From Castanea sativa (lineage: Eukaryota; Streptophyta; Magnoliopsida; Fagales; Fagaceae): a stretch of DNA of 64,000 nt. A program made the position numbers and the translations under genes. Below, piece after piece: positions 39,602 to 52,249 of the stretch. The stretch is from NCBI RefSeq assembly GCF_040712315.1, contig NC_134013.1, forward strand, positions 80,234,001 to 80,298,000, in the 5' to 3' direction. Each line of letters begins with the position of its first letter. Position 1 is the first letter of the stretch. The notes under the pieces are model-generated. The model saw nothing but the letters and a program-made list of their open reading frames with translations. It searched no databases and had not been told where the DNA came from.

Positions 39602-42600
39602 ATGGCTATCTCCCATTGGAAGTCACCTCCGGTAGCTCACAATCTCTGCTGCTACCGTGCTCTACACACCACAACAACAAGAACCACTTCTTCAACACTC
39701 TCCCTTTCACAACGTCCTCTCAGGTACTCTCTCTCTCTCTCTCTCTCTCTGAAGAAGCAAAAGAAGAAAAAATGATAATAAAAAGTCGTTTGGTTGATGT
39801 AGATATGCAGTGGTGGGCGCTGGTTTTGCTGGGCTCTCCGTTGCTTGGCACTTATTAAACGTAACGTATTATCTATTCTGTTTTTTTACACTCTCCTTCT
39901 TTCTTTACAAAACAAAAACAGCAGCTTTTTATTGATTGATATTAACATTAACAATGGGGAGCAGAGTAGTGGTAAGGATTTGGGTTTACACATAGACATA
40001 TATGATGAAGTAGGCATTGGCGGCGGAGCTTCCGGTGTCTCTGGCGGTCTTCTCCACCCTTATTCCCCTAAAGGTACCATACCATACCAACCTTCTTCGT
40101 TCCACTACACTCTCTGCTCTTTTTTCTTCACTTTTTTTTTTTATACTATATATTGTTCTTTTTGTTGTTCACTAGTTGCAACTTACAATTTGCTCCCTGA
40201 TTTTCATAATTTCCATAACATTTTCAATTTTCAACTATGTTAATGTGATTTTCATAATTTCCACAACATTTTCAATTTTCAACTATGTTAATGTAGTCTT
40301 TTCCTCAACCAAATGCCTCGTCATCAACAATTTCAGCACAAAGCCTATATTCTTCCCAAAATTAAAAATTTTGAATGAAATTGGAACCCTTTAAACATAT
40401 GAGAATAGAATGGGACCTTCAAATGCCACACCATCATCAATTTTCAACAATATAAAAAAAATGTAGTCTTTTTCTCCTTCAAAACTTCAAATGCCACACC
40501 ATCATCAATTTCCACACAAAGCCTATAATCTTCCAAATTAAACTTTTTTATGAAAATTGAAACCCTTTTCAATTTTGGGAATGGAATTCTATATTTCATG
40601 AACCAAAAATTATAGTTGTTGAGCTTCTTCTTTCTTTTCGCTATTCATAATACCCTTGTGTGTTGTTTTGTTTTTGCCAATTTTTGTAAAAATTTTAACG
40701 GACCGATCAGTTTGAATTTTCTTTTGTAGGTAAACTACTCTGGCGGGGTGCTGAGTGTTGGAATGAGTGTTTAAAGCTTTTGAGCATTGCAGAAGCAGCA
40801 GCTCCTCAAAACTTTAATGGGTCCATAGTTCGGAGAAGGTTCTTTTCTCGTTGCATAACCCCCTTGTTTTATTTCTTTGTAGATTTGGTTACCCTTTCAA
40901 GCGTGCATATATATAATTCAGATCTTTTGGTCATTGTGTATGATATTTACAAATTAGTTGACTGAAAGTAGTAATTTAGAAATCTAGCATTTTTTGTAAG
41001 GTCCATTTTGATGTGTTCTTAATCCCTTTGGGTCAGTTCGTTCATGAACAGTTTTAAACAAGGAAATATCATAAATTTATGAAAGTAAACGGTCATGTTT
41101 TCTTAATAATATATTGCACTAAGTTAGAGTCCTTTTCGGTATTCATTGTGCCTTACTTTAATGCTCATGCATTGCTTTACTTTTTTCCCCTTTATGTTTT
41201 ATGTCCCTTAACCTATATGTGGTGGGTTATCCTTTTTGATCGAACTTTTTCAAATTTCAATTTAGGGGCATCTTGAGACCAGCGATGAACTTGAAGAATT
41301 TGCTTATATTGAATGATGTAATTCAGTCTGACCTTCATCAATGCCTAAATAGCTTAGTAGTTGATATTTCATTTGTAATAATATTGGCATTTCTTGCTTT
41401 TTATTTTATTAGAATGCTCAGAATTGCCTTGCCAGTTGCAGAATAGAGACCATTGATCAGGTTGCTGCTCAAAATCTAGCATCCAACTTATGTCTTCCTT
41501 TCAACTCTGCCTTCTATATGCCTGAAGCTGTAAATATCCATCCTCAACACTATCTTCAGGTCTGAAGAAATTAAGCCTCTTCTTGGAGTAACTATTATTT
41601 TATATATATATTGTCCTCTTTCTAACTGTTATTTAATTTTTTTTAGGCACTCTTCTTAGCGTGTGAAAATTTAGTGAAAGAACTACCATATTCTGGTCTT
41701 GGAGTAAAAGAGTTACATTTGCATAAGAAATCTATTCACAAACTCCTAGATTTTGAAGGTTATCTTTCAGACGACTATTTTGATCTTTTTTAATTGCATT
41801 TGTGTGTTAAGGTGGTCATCACATATCTGCTATAGAAGGCTCATGTTGTAGAATTTTTAGGCTCTTTCTATATAGGTTGCATGCATGTAATCGCCCCTTC
41901 ACATACTTGACCGTCACATTTAATTTCCTGTATAATTAATAAAAAATGAAATGTATTGTGCAAATTTTATGACCCTTGAGTTGTTGATTGGCTTATAATA
42001 GTTTCTGATACAGAGCAGTGACACAGCTGGAAATATACAACTGAGTAACATGGACAATTCTGTAGAGTATCCATGTCCATGATAAGCACAAAAAGGTCTC
42101 CAATATACAACATTCGTTTTGTTTTTTTACAATTTCAATATTTGGTGCATGTATCAATTGTCATGTCCTTGACCCACGTCATTGTTAATGCAACATAGTT
42201 GAATTAAGAATAAAATAAAAATTGAAGCACCACCTGAAGATTCAAATATTTATTGAGCCTTCACCTACACTTGGCCCCCAAGTATAAAATGTAATGTCAC
42301 TTTTCTATAGATTAGAGAGATGTCTTGCTGAATTTTACAGCAAATGATGGCTGATTATGAAGGTAGGGTTTGGAATGGAAGGAGACCCTAACTGCTTCCA
42401 TTTTTGGGAGTCAGCAATTCAGAAATGTTCTCATTCACACTTCTCACACGTAATCATGTGATAATAGAACCACTACCTGAAATTTTGAGCCACTTTCTTT
42501 TTTACTCAAAACTGTGTCCCCAACAAGTTAGCTAACTTGAGAAAGTTCCCTTGTACCTGATTATTCCCTATAACATTCAATCCTGAACATGAGAACTTTG

Positions 42601-44984
42601 GTAGACAATCTGTTGGCTATAATAAAAATATGATTTGGCTTTGCATTGGCAAAAGAAAATTGTCAGTGGGAATTTAGACCATCAAACCTATATGATGCAT
42701 GGAGCAGATTTTGTTTCTAAATTTGAATTTAGTTGTTAATGTTTAGGGTTTTAAGGGATTTGACTAGGCATTTTCCAGATCGGTGCACTCCCTAAACCCT
42801 ATTAAAATAGTGTTATTGTAATCGCGAGAGGAGAGTTGAATTTGAATTAGAATTATTATTATTAGTAGAGAATATGTCTCCTCCCTTGTTTCCCTTTGTT
42901 TGGTGGTGATGCCTAAGGTTTGCGGGCAGATTCTAAGTGGTGAAGCCTAGGATTTTTGCTGTTCATCCTTTTTGTTACTCTTTTATCTCTATTTTCCTAC
43001 ATGTTCTGCATCACTATATTAAGCTTCAAATTGCTGTTTTGACTTTTGAGTGGCTAAGCTTCTTTAAATTTCATAATTTACAAACATACTTCATTTAGAG
43101 CATTTATCTCTTCCTTAATTAGTTAATGTGATTGAATTTTTTGTTATTAGGGGAATATGATGCGGTGGTAGTATGTCTAGGTGCCAAAGCAGATTTGCTT
43201 CCAGAGCTCTCAGGAAGGCTTCCATTGAGGACTTGTAGGGGTGTCATTGCTCACCTGCAGCTGCCTGATGATATGGGGTAAAAGCTATCTTATGTCTTCC
43301 ATACACTTTGTGCCAGTGTTTAAAATTAAATTTGAATCTCATGGTATATTTCATAGTTGTTAGTATCATACGACATGCGATACATATTGTATAGTAGCCA
43401 AAAAGTTATGTTTTGTAAGTGCATATTAGTAGTTCTCTTGAATCGTACGACACGTAAGTGTATATCATATGAATCGTATCATAAGAATAGTATGCATCAG
43501 ACAATACATAAACATATGGGTTTTCTTACTAAATTTTGGGCTTTGGCTTTAGCCCAAAAGTTTTAAACAAATTATTGGGATATTTAGGTTTAATATAGCA
43601 AAGTGACTTTTAAAAAATTAGTTTAATATAACTGCATCAATAAAAATACATATTGTTATTTTAAAATTTATATTGTGCATGCTAAGGAGATTTTTGTTAT
43701 TTGTGTGGTTTGCAATAAGCTTTCCTAATTTTTTCAGTACATAAAAAAAAATATTTGATTGATGTCTTCTAAAAAAAGGGTACATAAAAAAGGGTGATAA
43801 AGAGGAAAAGAATTAGGGAAAAAGATTCCACTTGGGATCATTGAATCCATATAACTGATGATAAGATAAGTAGGCTAAGACTTAAATGCGACTATTTGTC
43901 AAATGGATATTAGGGTGAAGTTATACGGATGAAAAACCACCAAGCACGGACTCATAAGTTTTTTTTTTTTTTTTTTGGACAAAAACTCGTAAGGATGTTT
44001 AACCATGTTTGAAAATGCCAGATGATAAAAATTATTTTGCCAGACTTTTGGAAAAAAGAAAAAGAAATGAGCAACTTGATGATGATTTAGATGTTGAATG
44101 TCTTCAAGAAGAATATTCACAGAATATTGATGCCATGACGGTGATAATTAAATTAGCTGTATATGTTCCAAGTTTATAATAAAGATTAGGTGTTTGTGTC
44201 TTATAATAGACAATACATAAAAATGAAAAAATAATCCACGATATAATTCATGTTTTGACAACTATAGTCCATAATATATAACTCAATTTTGGACAACAAA
44301 ACAAATTTAAATGTTTCGTAACTTTTACAGGGTCATATAAAGGATTTCTTGATATTTTGATCCTCTACCCCTTGTGTATCTGTGTGCCGGTGTGCATATT
44401 GTATTTCCCTTATGATGTCATCATCATGTAAAGGCTATAAGAAACAAACGGTGAATCGTGTTGTTTCCATTTCGTGTGTCCAATTTTTACTTCTATTGCA
44501 ATACTCATTTTTGAAATACTCTTGCAGAGAAGATTATCCAGAGCATGGCCCCTCAATATTGTCAGATGCGTGGCTTGCCTTCCAGGGCCCCCGCAGTTTA
44601 TATATGGGCTCAACATGGGAATGGAAATCAAGTAACTCCTCACCAAACGTATCAGCAGATGAATCTTATAGTGCTCTTCAAGAGCTATTGCCGAAGGCAA
44701 ATGTGATATACCCAGCTATTAAGAATTGGACTTTTACTGGAGCAAAGGCTGGCCTAAGAGCAATGCCGCCTCTTACTCCACATGGATCACTTCCACTTTT
44801 GGGTTGTATCAATGATGTTATTGGTGGAAATTATGCTTGTAATTACTGGTTATTTGGAGGGCTTGGTTCAAGGGGATTGTTGTACCATGGTTGGCTCGGG
44901 AAACTGATTGCACAGGCCATGCTGTGCTCTAATGAAGAAATAATTCCGACTGAACTAACATCTTGGAAGAAAATGAAGCAATGA
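39602..44984 (+). CDS. FAD-dependent oxidoreductase (DAO superfamily), complete 9-exon gene
   Basis: Exons: 39602-39723, 39803-39860, 39965-40073, 40730-40838, 41266-41317, 41413-41559, 41647-41758, 43151-43277, 44528-44984 (1293 nt, 430 aa). Residues 1-40 are rich in Ser, Thr and basic residues without acids, like a plastid or mitochondrial targeting peptide. AVVGAGFAGLSVAWHLL (about 43-59) is the GxGxxG dinucleotide-binding fold; IDIYDEVGIGGGASG follows. The C-terminal third (about 355-415) has GAKAGLRAMPPLTPHG and a second Gly-rich stretch. It resembles the plant family annotated as FAD-dependent oxidoreductases related to DAO/MnmC C-terminal domains (Arabidopsis At5g48440 type, from memory). 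The substrate is unknown. The exon 3 acceptor (after 39964) has a weak pyrimidine tract and is the least certain splice site. An in-frame ATG at 39470 exists but would read through a GA repeat, so 39602 is preferred. Confidence 0.88.
39728..39750. repeat. CT microsatellite immediately after an exon donor
   Basis: A CT run begins within a few bases of the exon 1 GT donor of the FAD oxidoreductase gene (exon ends 39723). The intron is only 79 bases long, so the repeat makes up a large part of it. Confidence 0.85.
43353..44270. mobile_element. Possible TIR element in intron 8 of the FAD oxidoreductase gene
   Basis: The left end 'catagttgttagtatcata' and right end 'gttttgacaactatag' are inverted imperfect copies. 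The interior carries many 'atcgtac/cgtatcata'-type pieces and no transposase. This pattern is common in plant hAT-like non-autonomous repeats. Target duplication not found; ends approximate. Confidence 0.4.
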
Positions 44985-45583
44985 TTCATGAAATTCTTCA
45001 AGAAAACCATCTATTGAATTCTTAATTTATTTAGTTCTCTTAGAAAAAAGGCATGCTCAACTTTCCTCTTGCAAACAGAAAGGGGCCAATAGACTTGTTT
45101 TTTGGGAGGCTTGGGGGGATGGGGATTCTGTAACAACAAAGTAAACTAATCTATTACAATTCAAGGTTTAAGATTTAGGAAAATGTCAAAACTAATCTTT
45201 TTTTTTTTTTTTTTTGAATCCGTCAAAACTAATCTTCAATCTTCATAAAAAGCTGTTTTTTCCCCCTGGTATTCCTTGTCATCTAACTAATCTAGATAGA
45301 TAGTGAACATCTTTTGAGGTTATCTTGGATGAGAATTTAATTTGAAAGAGTACAGATGGCTAATATTGGACAATATAGCTCCACAAGCAGTCATTAGTTG
45401 TAACGGTTCTTACCCAGACAAAACAAAATTCAAGAAATAATTCTAGCCAACATTTCTAGTAACTGGGGCTAACAAAAGCAGTTTCTTGTCATTTTGCAAC
45501 ACATTAAACTGCGTAAGTTCAATATACAATCAGTCATGTTCACACTAACTGGTAACATCTAGTGCAGGAAGAAACTGAGGTTC
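44985..45583. other. Convergent intergenic region
   Basis: Separates the 3' ends of the FAD oxidoreductase (+) and WD40 (-) genes. It holds a short poly-T retroposed insert at 45200-45221 and otherwise no recognisable feature. The 599 bases must contain both genes' poly-A sites. Confidence 0.6.
45200..45221 (-). mobile_element. Ultra-short poly-T retroposed insertion, 15-bp TSD
   Basis: Sixteen T residues plus GAATCC are flanked by perfect 15-base direct repeats GTCAAAACTAATCTT at 45185-45199 and 45222-45236. The six non-T bases differ from the GATAA(G/A)TAA end of the local LINEs, so another retroelement may be the source. Confidence 0.75.
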
Positions 45584-48500
45584 CTAGCCCAATGTCCACA
45601 TATAAACCTGGCCCCCACTTGTGGCTCCTGCAAGCATGCCAACATTGAAAGGGTGTGCATCAAACCTGCATGGAATTGCTGACATGTGTGGACTTTCTAG
45701 AGTGAATATTGTTCTTTTTTGAGCTGGGGAGATAACATCAACTCCTCTTTTCATATTGCCAATGAAGACGTATGAATCATCCCAACCCCATATTGCTCTG
45801 CTCCCATAAAAAAAGATGTTAAACACAATCTTATTTCCACAATAATTGTTCATCAGTACAAGGACATCAAACCACAGTTACCATCCAAATTATCCTAATC
45901 ACAATTTTACCTTTTTTTGTGTTTTTGAAAGAGGGTTTTTTTTTTTGGGTGGGTGGGGCGATACAGTCTGTTGGGCATGAAAAAGAAGCATTTCTTTGGC
46001 TGGACAAACGTCACCTTGATGGAGGTTTACTTCCAAAGTATGGTTACAGGATTGTATGATGCTGGGAGCAGCAATAATGCTAGCGTTTCTAGCGTTATCT
46101 CTAATGGCCATTGATGCTGATTCAAGTTAAATTGCTTCAGGAAAACTGGGAAGAGAGGGATTTCGTAGAATGGACTGGACTATTGCTATATCTGGTATCT
46201 TCAATTGTGCAAAACCTGGGAAGCTATCAGATCAAAGCAGCCACTTGTTGATTGGTGGAGGATGGTCTGACATTCTCTACTATCCCAAGGCATGCATTCA
46301 TCTGTTGCTTGGCTCTTAGAAATAGATTGACTACCCAAAGGCTCTTAAATTGGGGTATCAAGGTGATATTTTGTATGTATTTTAAAGACAGTATATAGGA
46401 AGCAGGGATCACTTGAATTTCGAGTGCTCATTTCCCATGAGAGTTTGGCATCAGATTGAGATGTTATGTCTGATTAGATTCAGGATGCAGTGCTGGTCTA
46501 AAATCCTACAATGGGGTGTCAAAGCTTTGAAGGGGAAGGGTCTCAAATATGTGATATGTAAGGTTTCTTGGGCATAATATATCACTGCAGAGATATGCTA
46601 AAGTATTTAATGGTGTCATCTAGCCTGAGGAGTGAGAGCATAATTCAAGCAGTCAAGTGGTATGTGAAATCTACAGTTGATTGTTGCAGGAAGTTTAAAA
46701 GACTCTGAAGGACAAAACCCACATCAGTCTCTTGGGCATCTCTTGCTCAGTGTTGATTGGTGGAAAGAACTAATTTTTCAGGGGGTCTGGGTTCTTGGTT
46801 ACATCACTGTAATTTGTTTTGTTTGTTTTTTTAGTTGTCTTGCAGTCTTAGCTGCTGGTTTGGTTTGATTTTTTAGTGCTCAAGGAAATTTTAGAGACCA
46901 GCAAAAGGTTGTTATTAAGGAACAGTCACAAACTTTAATAGAGAATGATATTCAGATTTGCCATAGAACATCAAGCAGATAGTTCAACAAAAGAAAGACA
47001 CATCAGCATTTGATAATCTGGTAAAATTTTGTACCTGAAAGAAGAAATCCATCTGCCTGTCTGATTGTTATGCTTAATCATTGAAGCGTGGTCAAAATCA
47101 ACTCCAGTCACTATACCAACTGTGTCATCCGTGCTACATGAAGACGATTGAAAATTAATTAGTAGAAGTAAGATCACATACGATTCTGTTCAAACTACCC
47201 ACACGTTATATACAATACTTTTGACTCTAAACAAGAAAAACTAATATTAGCAACATGTTGCATTTAGGGGAAAAAGACAAAAAATAAAATAATTTGCTTG
47301 TTTGCATACCTAAAAAGAGGAAGTTGATTAGTAGCTAAGAAATCCCTAATATCTCACAACTACAACTATAAAATAAAGGGATCAACCTGAAATTTAGCTT
47401 CTTCAGCAAGTTGTTTATAAGGTAATTCACTCAATCAGTATTTAACTAGTATTGGAAAATAGTATACACATTAAAAAAGAGCCAATTTTGTTTGCAAAGT
47501 TTAGTACTAATTATAAAATTACACCAACAAGTATAGATTATGATCACTGAAGGGAACTCAAATAGTTTGAAGCAAACTACCATCTAAGAGGTTGTAAGAT
47601 ATTCAATGCATACCTTGTTGTTGCGAGGGAGCTTCCAGAGGGTGAGAAGTAAGCAGACTGCACAGCCCTATTGTGCCTAACTTCCCTCAGAGGTTTAGGT
47701 TGATCTACATTAACACTTCTCAGATCCCATATGCAGGCAGTTCCATCTGAGGAACTAGTAGCCATGATGTTAGGGTTTTCTGAGTTAAAATCAATGGAAT
47801 TAATTCTATCTTCATGCAAATTCCATTGCGTTGAGCATTTCCCAACCCTTTCATCCCAGATATTAAAACCTCCACGACCCTCGCTAAAATATAAGCACTT
47901 GATATTGTCTGGTTGTTGAGAAAGAGAATATATAGAATCATCACTAGAATATACCAGATCAAATACCTCCTTCTCAGCATCCATCAATCGGATAAATCCA
48001 AAATAACAACTGGTAAAGATCTGCACTTTAAATTCAACAATTATGAATCAGCTGACACCATATGAATTTATAAAACTCAACATGCGTCCAATATTTCTAG
48101 AGTGTAAGAGTGTGTAACCACGAAGTAACGGCTAAAGTCGAATGAGTAATTATTTTATAAGAGCCAGCCCAAGAAATTATATTGAACTATTCAAAGCAGA
48201 TAACTCAATATGAAAATAGTCATACAAACGAAGCAAAGCCATCTGCATTCATTATTCAATCCAATAGCATCAAGGTATCCTAAAACATTTACAACCTCAT
48301 TAATTCTTCTCAAGTATACAGAATCTTCATCAGAATTGTTAACTGAAGGCTATTATGTTCAAGAAAAAGAAATGCCAATGCATGGCAATTAAGGGAAGGG
48401 GTTTGGGGAAGCATATATCAGCTTCAAAAGTGTTGGTTATTAACTTATATAAGTGATATTCATTCTAATATTTACAGTGTCTACTGCTCAAAACAATGTG

Positions 48501-49873
48501 GTTTGGTCTATGAGGAAAAAACATATACATAGCAAGTAAAGCAACAACTTCAAAAATAACTTAGGTTCACATTAAAAAGATATACAATTCTGTACATATC
48601 ATATAAAGAGATGATTCTGCAGCTCCAATTCACTTCCAACCAAAGTAATAGGTAACTGTACAGTGAAAAACACCACTGCTGTCTAGTAAATAAGAAGTTG
48701 CCTTCACATTTCAAAATTTCGTTACAGAAATTATTATGCTAGTGCTACTACTAAAAATTAAGCATCTTCCTCAGAATACTATGTGACAGTAAGTAAGATT
48801 GTGGAATGTCAAAGTAGTAATAAGATAATACAATCTCGAAATGTACATGTGGTGCACTATTTCTAAAACTATTTAACACACCAACACTAAATGCAGAGTA
48901 CTTATTAACATTTCTAGGCAATCAATTACACACTATTGTAAACATTAAGTACAATACAAGCAATCTTTTCAAACCAAATTACCTTTGATAAGCGTTGTTG
49001 CTGGATGGAAATCCCGGAAATGGGACCAGGATGTGGATGATACAAATAAATCCCATCTTCTTCATCCATACTAGAATCGACATCCCAAAACCCAACATCC
49101 CCAAACTTGTTCCCAACCACAATCATTCTCGAATTGCTACAAGGCAAAAACCGCACATTCATTATCCTCCCCGGCACGACTCGCGCAATATTCTCTGGAT
49201 TCAGACTCAAAGAACCCAATTCCAAACGATCACACACACCCTTTATCGAATCTCCGCCATTTTCATCACCAAATTCCTCATGGGGTTTCTTTGAAACGCC
49301 CAAAATCCTATCCATTAGTAGTTTATCGGAGCCGGTTCCACGATAAGCATCTCTGCTACTAAGAGGCCCCAAATCACGCGGCGAAGGGTTGGATTGGGTT
49401 GAAGATTTTGCAGCCATAGGAGTTGCTTCGACAGTATCTTCTAGAGCTTTGAAGTCGGAGTATTCTGGTGGCATTCCACGAGTGCGCAAAGACCTTCGGA
49501 TTACGATTGGGGATTGGGTTTTGGGCTTCTTCTCCGGACTCACTTTGTACGATTTGGTTACAACTCTGCCAAGAGAAAACAAAAAACAAACAAAAAATAA
49601 GAAAAAATTTAAAGTTTTGAGAAATGGGTTTTCCATTTTGGATAAAAATATTGATGGGTTTTGGATTTGGAATGTGCTGTTACAAAGATGGGTTTTCATT
49701 GAAAGTGAAATTTAGAGAGAGAGAGAGAGAGACCTTTGGCGCTTAGCAGAGGAAGAGGCGGAGAGCTCAGTGGCTTTGGAGTGGATTTTAAGAGCAGCCA
49801 TCATTTCGTCGTTTCGACGAATGTTCTCGAGGCGCTTCCGCTCGTATTCTGTGAGTTTCTGAGACGACGCCAT
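45584..49873 (-). CDS. WD40-repeat protein, WDR76/DRS1 type, complete 5-exon gene
   Basis: Exons on the minus strand: 49873-49734, 49565-48983, 48020-47614, 47133-47035, 45797-45584 (1443 nt, 480 aa). Residues 1-47 form a charged helix-like N-terminus (LTEYERKRLENIRRNDEMMA). Residues about 48-165 are basic and low in structure, with RRSLRTRGMPPEYSDF typical of WDR76 relatives. From about 195 come WD40 blades: VVGNKFGDVGFWDVDS, NIMATSSSDGTACIWDLRS, GATSGGQVYMWTLG at the very end. The order and sequence match the plant WDR76-like protein called DROUGHT SENSITIVE 1 in Arabidopsis (from memory). WDR76 relatives act on chromatin, damaged DNA or as CUL4-DDB1 receptors; the plant role here is inferred. 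Paired E2F-like motifs lie about 170-190 bases upstream. The gene's first exon and promoter are duplicated at 56790-57340. Confidence 0.88.
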
Positions 49874-51490
49874 GGGAGAGTCAAAAGACACAGCTTGAGA
49901 GGAGAGAGAGCGGTTCTTTTTTTTTTTTGAGAAGGAGAGAGCGGTTCTATTTGGAAATGGGAAATGTCAAATGTAGAAAACATACATACGGGGTGTTGTT
50001 GTGTAATTGTGTTGTGTACTGTAGATGTGAGTGTGGGTGTGGCGGGAAATGGCTTTGGCGGGAATTAAAAAATCATAATAGTGTAGGACAGGAGAGAGAG
50101 GCAGGGCATTTTGAACAAAATTGTCTTTTTCAATTGTCATTTGGATTTGGACAATGTGATTGGATTGGAACCGAATGATATTGGCACTGAACTTCTGATA
50201 TCATATATCATATATTACGTTTTTGAAATTCACTATTTATACATAGGCAAAGCAAAAATGTAGAGTGCACCTTTTTATATTTGACCAAAATTTATTTTAG
50301 ACTTTTATCTTTGTTTTTGTTCAATCGAGTCATTTATTCAATTAAGGCACCTTTGTTCCAATCCCCAAAAAAGAATTAAGGTATTTTTGTCAATTTCTAT
50401 TAAAAGATTTCTTAATTTAAAATCTTTGAAAAATAAAATTTTGGACACTTAAATAACAACATTTAACAAAGATTGACGGATAGATCTTAGCAGTCCGTTT
50501 GGATTAAAGGGAAGATCAGAGAAGTGAAAGGGAGTTTAGTACAATTGAATAAACTTGAAACTTAGTGGTCTTAATTGAAAGGAAAGTAAAGTTGAAATGA
50601 ATTTTAGTCAAACTTAGATAATGCACTTTGCATTTTTTTCTCATATTAATTTGTAATTTTTTATGAAGAGTTTAAAAATAATATTAATAGTAATCAAAGT
50701 GCATCCACCTCAACAGTTGCAGTAAAACAAGGAGGAATTTCCTCTGACCAAGAAGGAGGAATTTCCTCCTTATTTAGCTGAAATTGAAACCTCCTTATTT
50801 AGAGGAATTTCCTCTAACCAAGATTTGGAAATAACTTATTTAACTGAAATTGAAACATTTTTGCTAAAAGTATTGTAAATAAATCGAAAAAATAGCTGAA
50901 ATAGTACAATGAAGACCCATGAATAATACTAAAAAAAACTGAGTTTTTAAGCCAAAGCTAAATGCAACCGACATATTCACTGCAAGAATTTCCTCCAAAA
51001 GCATCCATATGTTGCCATATCTAATTTGAGCGCTTTTACCAAATATGAACCAATTCTTGGTCATCCCATTCAACAACAAAATCAAAATTACCAATTTCCA
51101 AGCAAAACATGATAACAATGGATGGAATTAGAACTTGGAGTTAGAGGACAAAAGTATAAACAAAAAAAAAAAAGTCATTATGAACCTCCAAATAAGTATT
51201 CATTTAGTATTAAGTATTAACAGACCGTTAACAAAGATAAAGAACAAAAAAAAATCATTGTTTTTTAATAAGTTAATACATTACAATCCAATTATGTATG
51301 AAAATGGAACTAGTTGTGTTTTTAAATCTTTAAAATCATCTATGATTGAATCCGTACTAGTTGTCACAATGATGTCCCTTTCAATGAATAATATCCCTTT
51401 CAATGAATAATATCATAATATCTGTCAAAAACTCATATTCCATTTTGTTGCAAAAGTCAATTTTGATGACATTCTTAGCTGAAGATTCTC
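49570..51490. repeat. Segmental duplication, unit A proximal part
   Basis: Matches 56790-57340 and then 60023-61095 in the same order and orientation. Landmarks: 'gagaaatgggttttccattttgg' near 49617 and 56827; the GGCGGGAAA/TTTGGCGGG pair near 50041 and 57138; 'caacagttgcagtaaaacaa' near 50711 and 60567; 'ttgttgcaaaagtcaattt' near 51446 and 61057. Unit A includes the first exon, first intron part and promoter of the WD40 gene. Confidence 0.85.
50041..50062. promoter_or_regulatory. Paired E2F-type sites upstream of the WD40 gene
   Basis: GGCGGGAAA at 50041-50049 is the exact complement of TTTCCCGCC. TTTGGCGGG at 50054-50062 fits the relaxed E2F consensus TTTSSCGS. They lie 168-189 bases upstream of the minus-strand ATG at 49873, so the gene is probably S-phase regulated (inference). 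Confidence 0.75.
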
Positions 51491-51633
51491 ACTCTATAGT
51501 TGCAATAAAAATTAGAAGAATAAACAAAAGCATGACCACTCTACAAACAAGCGAGTAGTATTACGGTTTTTTTAGTTCTCACCATCCATTGACACAATTA
51601 TTTAGTTTAAAATTATGTTGAATTATCCAAAGG

Positions 51634-51740
51634 TCTTGTAGCTGAATTGACGCCTCCTTATGTGCTAAGTACTTGGTGATCTAAGAGGAGAAGGGTTTGA
51701 GGCTTTGAGCTGCGGGCTTAGTAGTATATTGTAATTACCT
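51634..51740 (+). mobile_element. Possible tRNA-derived SINE
   Basis: CTTGTAGCTGAATTGACGCC (A-box-like, near 51634) and GGGTTTGAGGCT (B-box-like, near 51693) are spaced as in the SINEs of DCL4 intron 17, followed by an unremarkable tail. Decayed; absent from the second duplication unit. Confidence 0.4.
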
Positions 51741-52249
51741 TGAAAAAATTGTGTCGAATAAGGGAAAAACTATTTTGTTTAAATTTGTTTAAAGAGCCAA
51801 GTTGTTTGTTTTGAGTAAAATTAGTTCATTCTACTTAAATTTTTTTAGCTTTATTATTGGAAAATTTTGTTGTTGGCCTAATTTTTTGAGCTTGTTAATT
51901 TTGTTTTAAATTCTAGATCTATACAATTTTTTAATAACTTATAAATTGTCAATGTATTTTTGAGGATGGTTAAATGTCATTTTATTAAATCAAATTGCAA
52001 AAATTAATACTTAGTATTTAACCAAAAAAAAATTGGGGGAGGGGGGGGGGCATCCATTCTGATCACTTCTAGAGCAGCAAATGCATGAGAGACTAACCAT
52101 GGATAGAGAGATGACAACATTGTATTTGTATTCCTTGTCCAAATTACATTAATTTATGAATGAATTCAGTTAACAAGTATTCTTAGGGCATTTGTTTTTT
52201 TATTGAGAAGGACTTTGCTTCAAGCAGTGCAGTTAGGGATCGGGACTTA

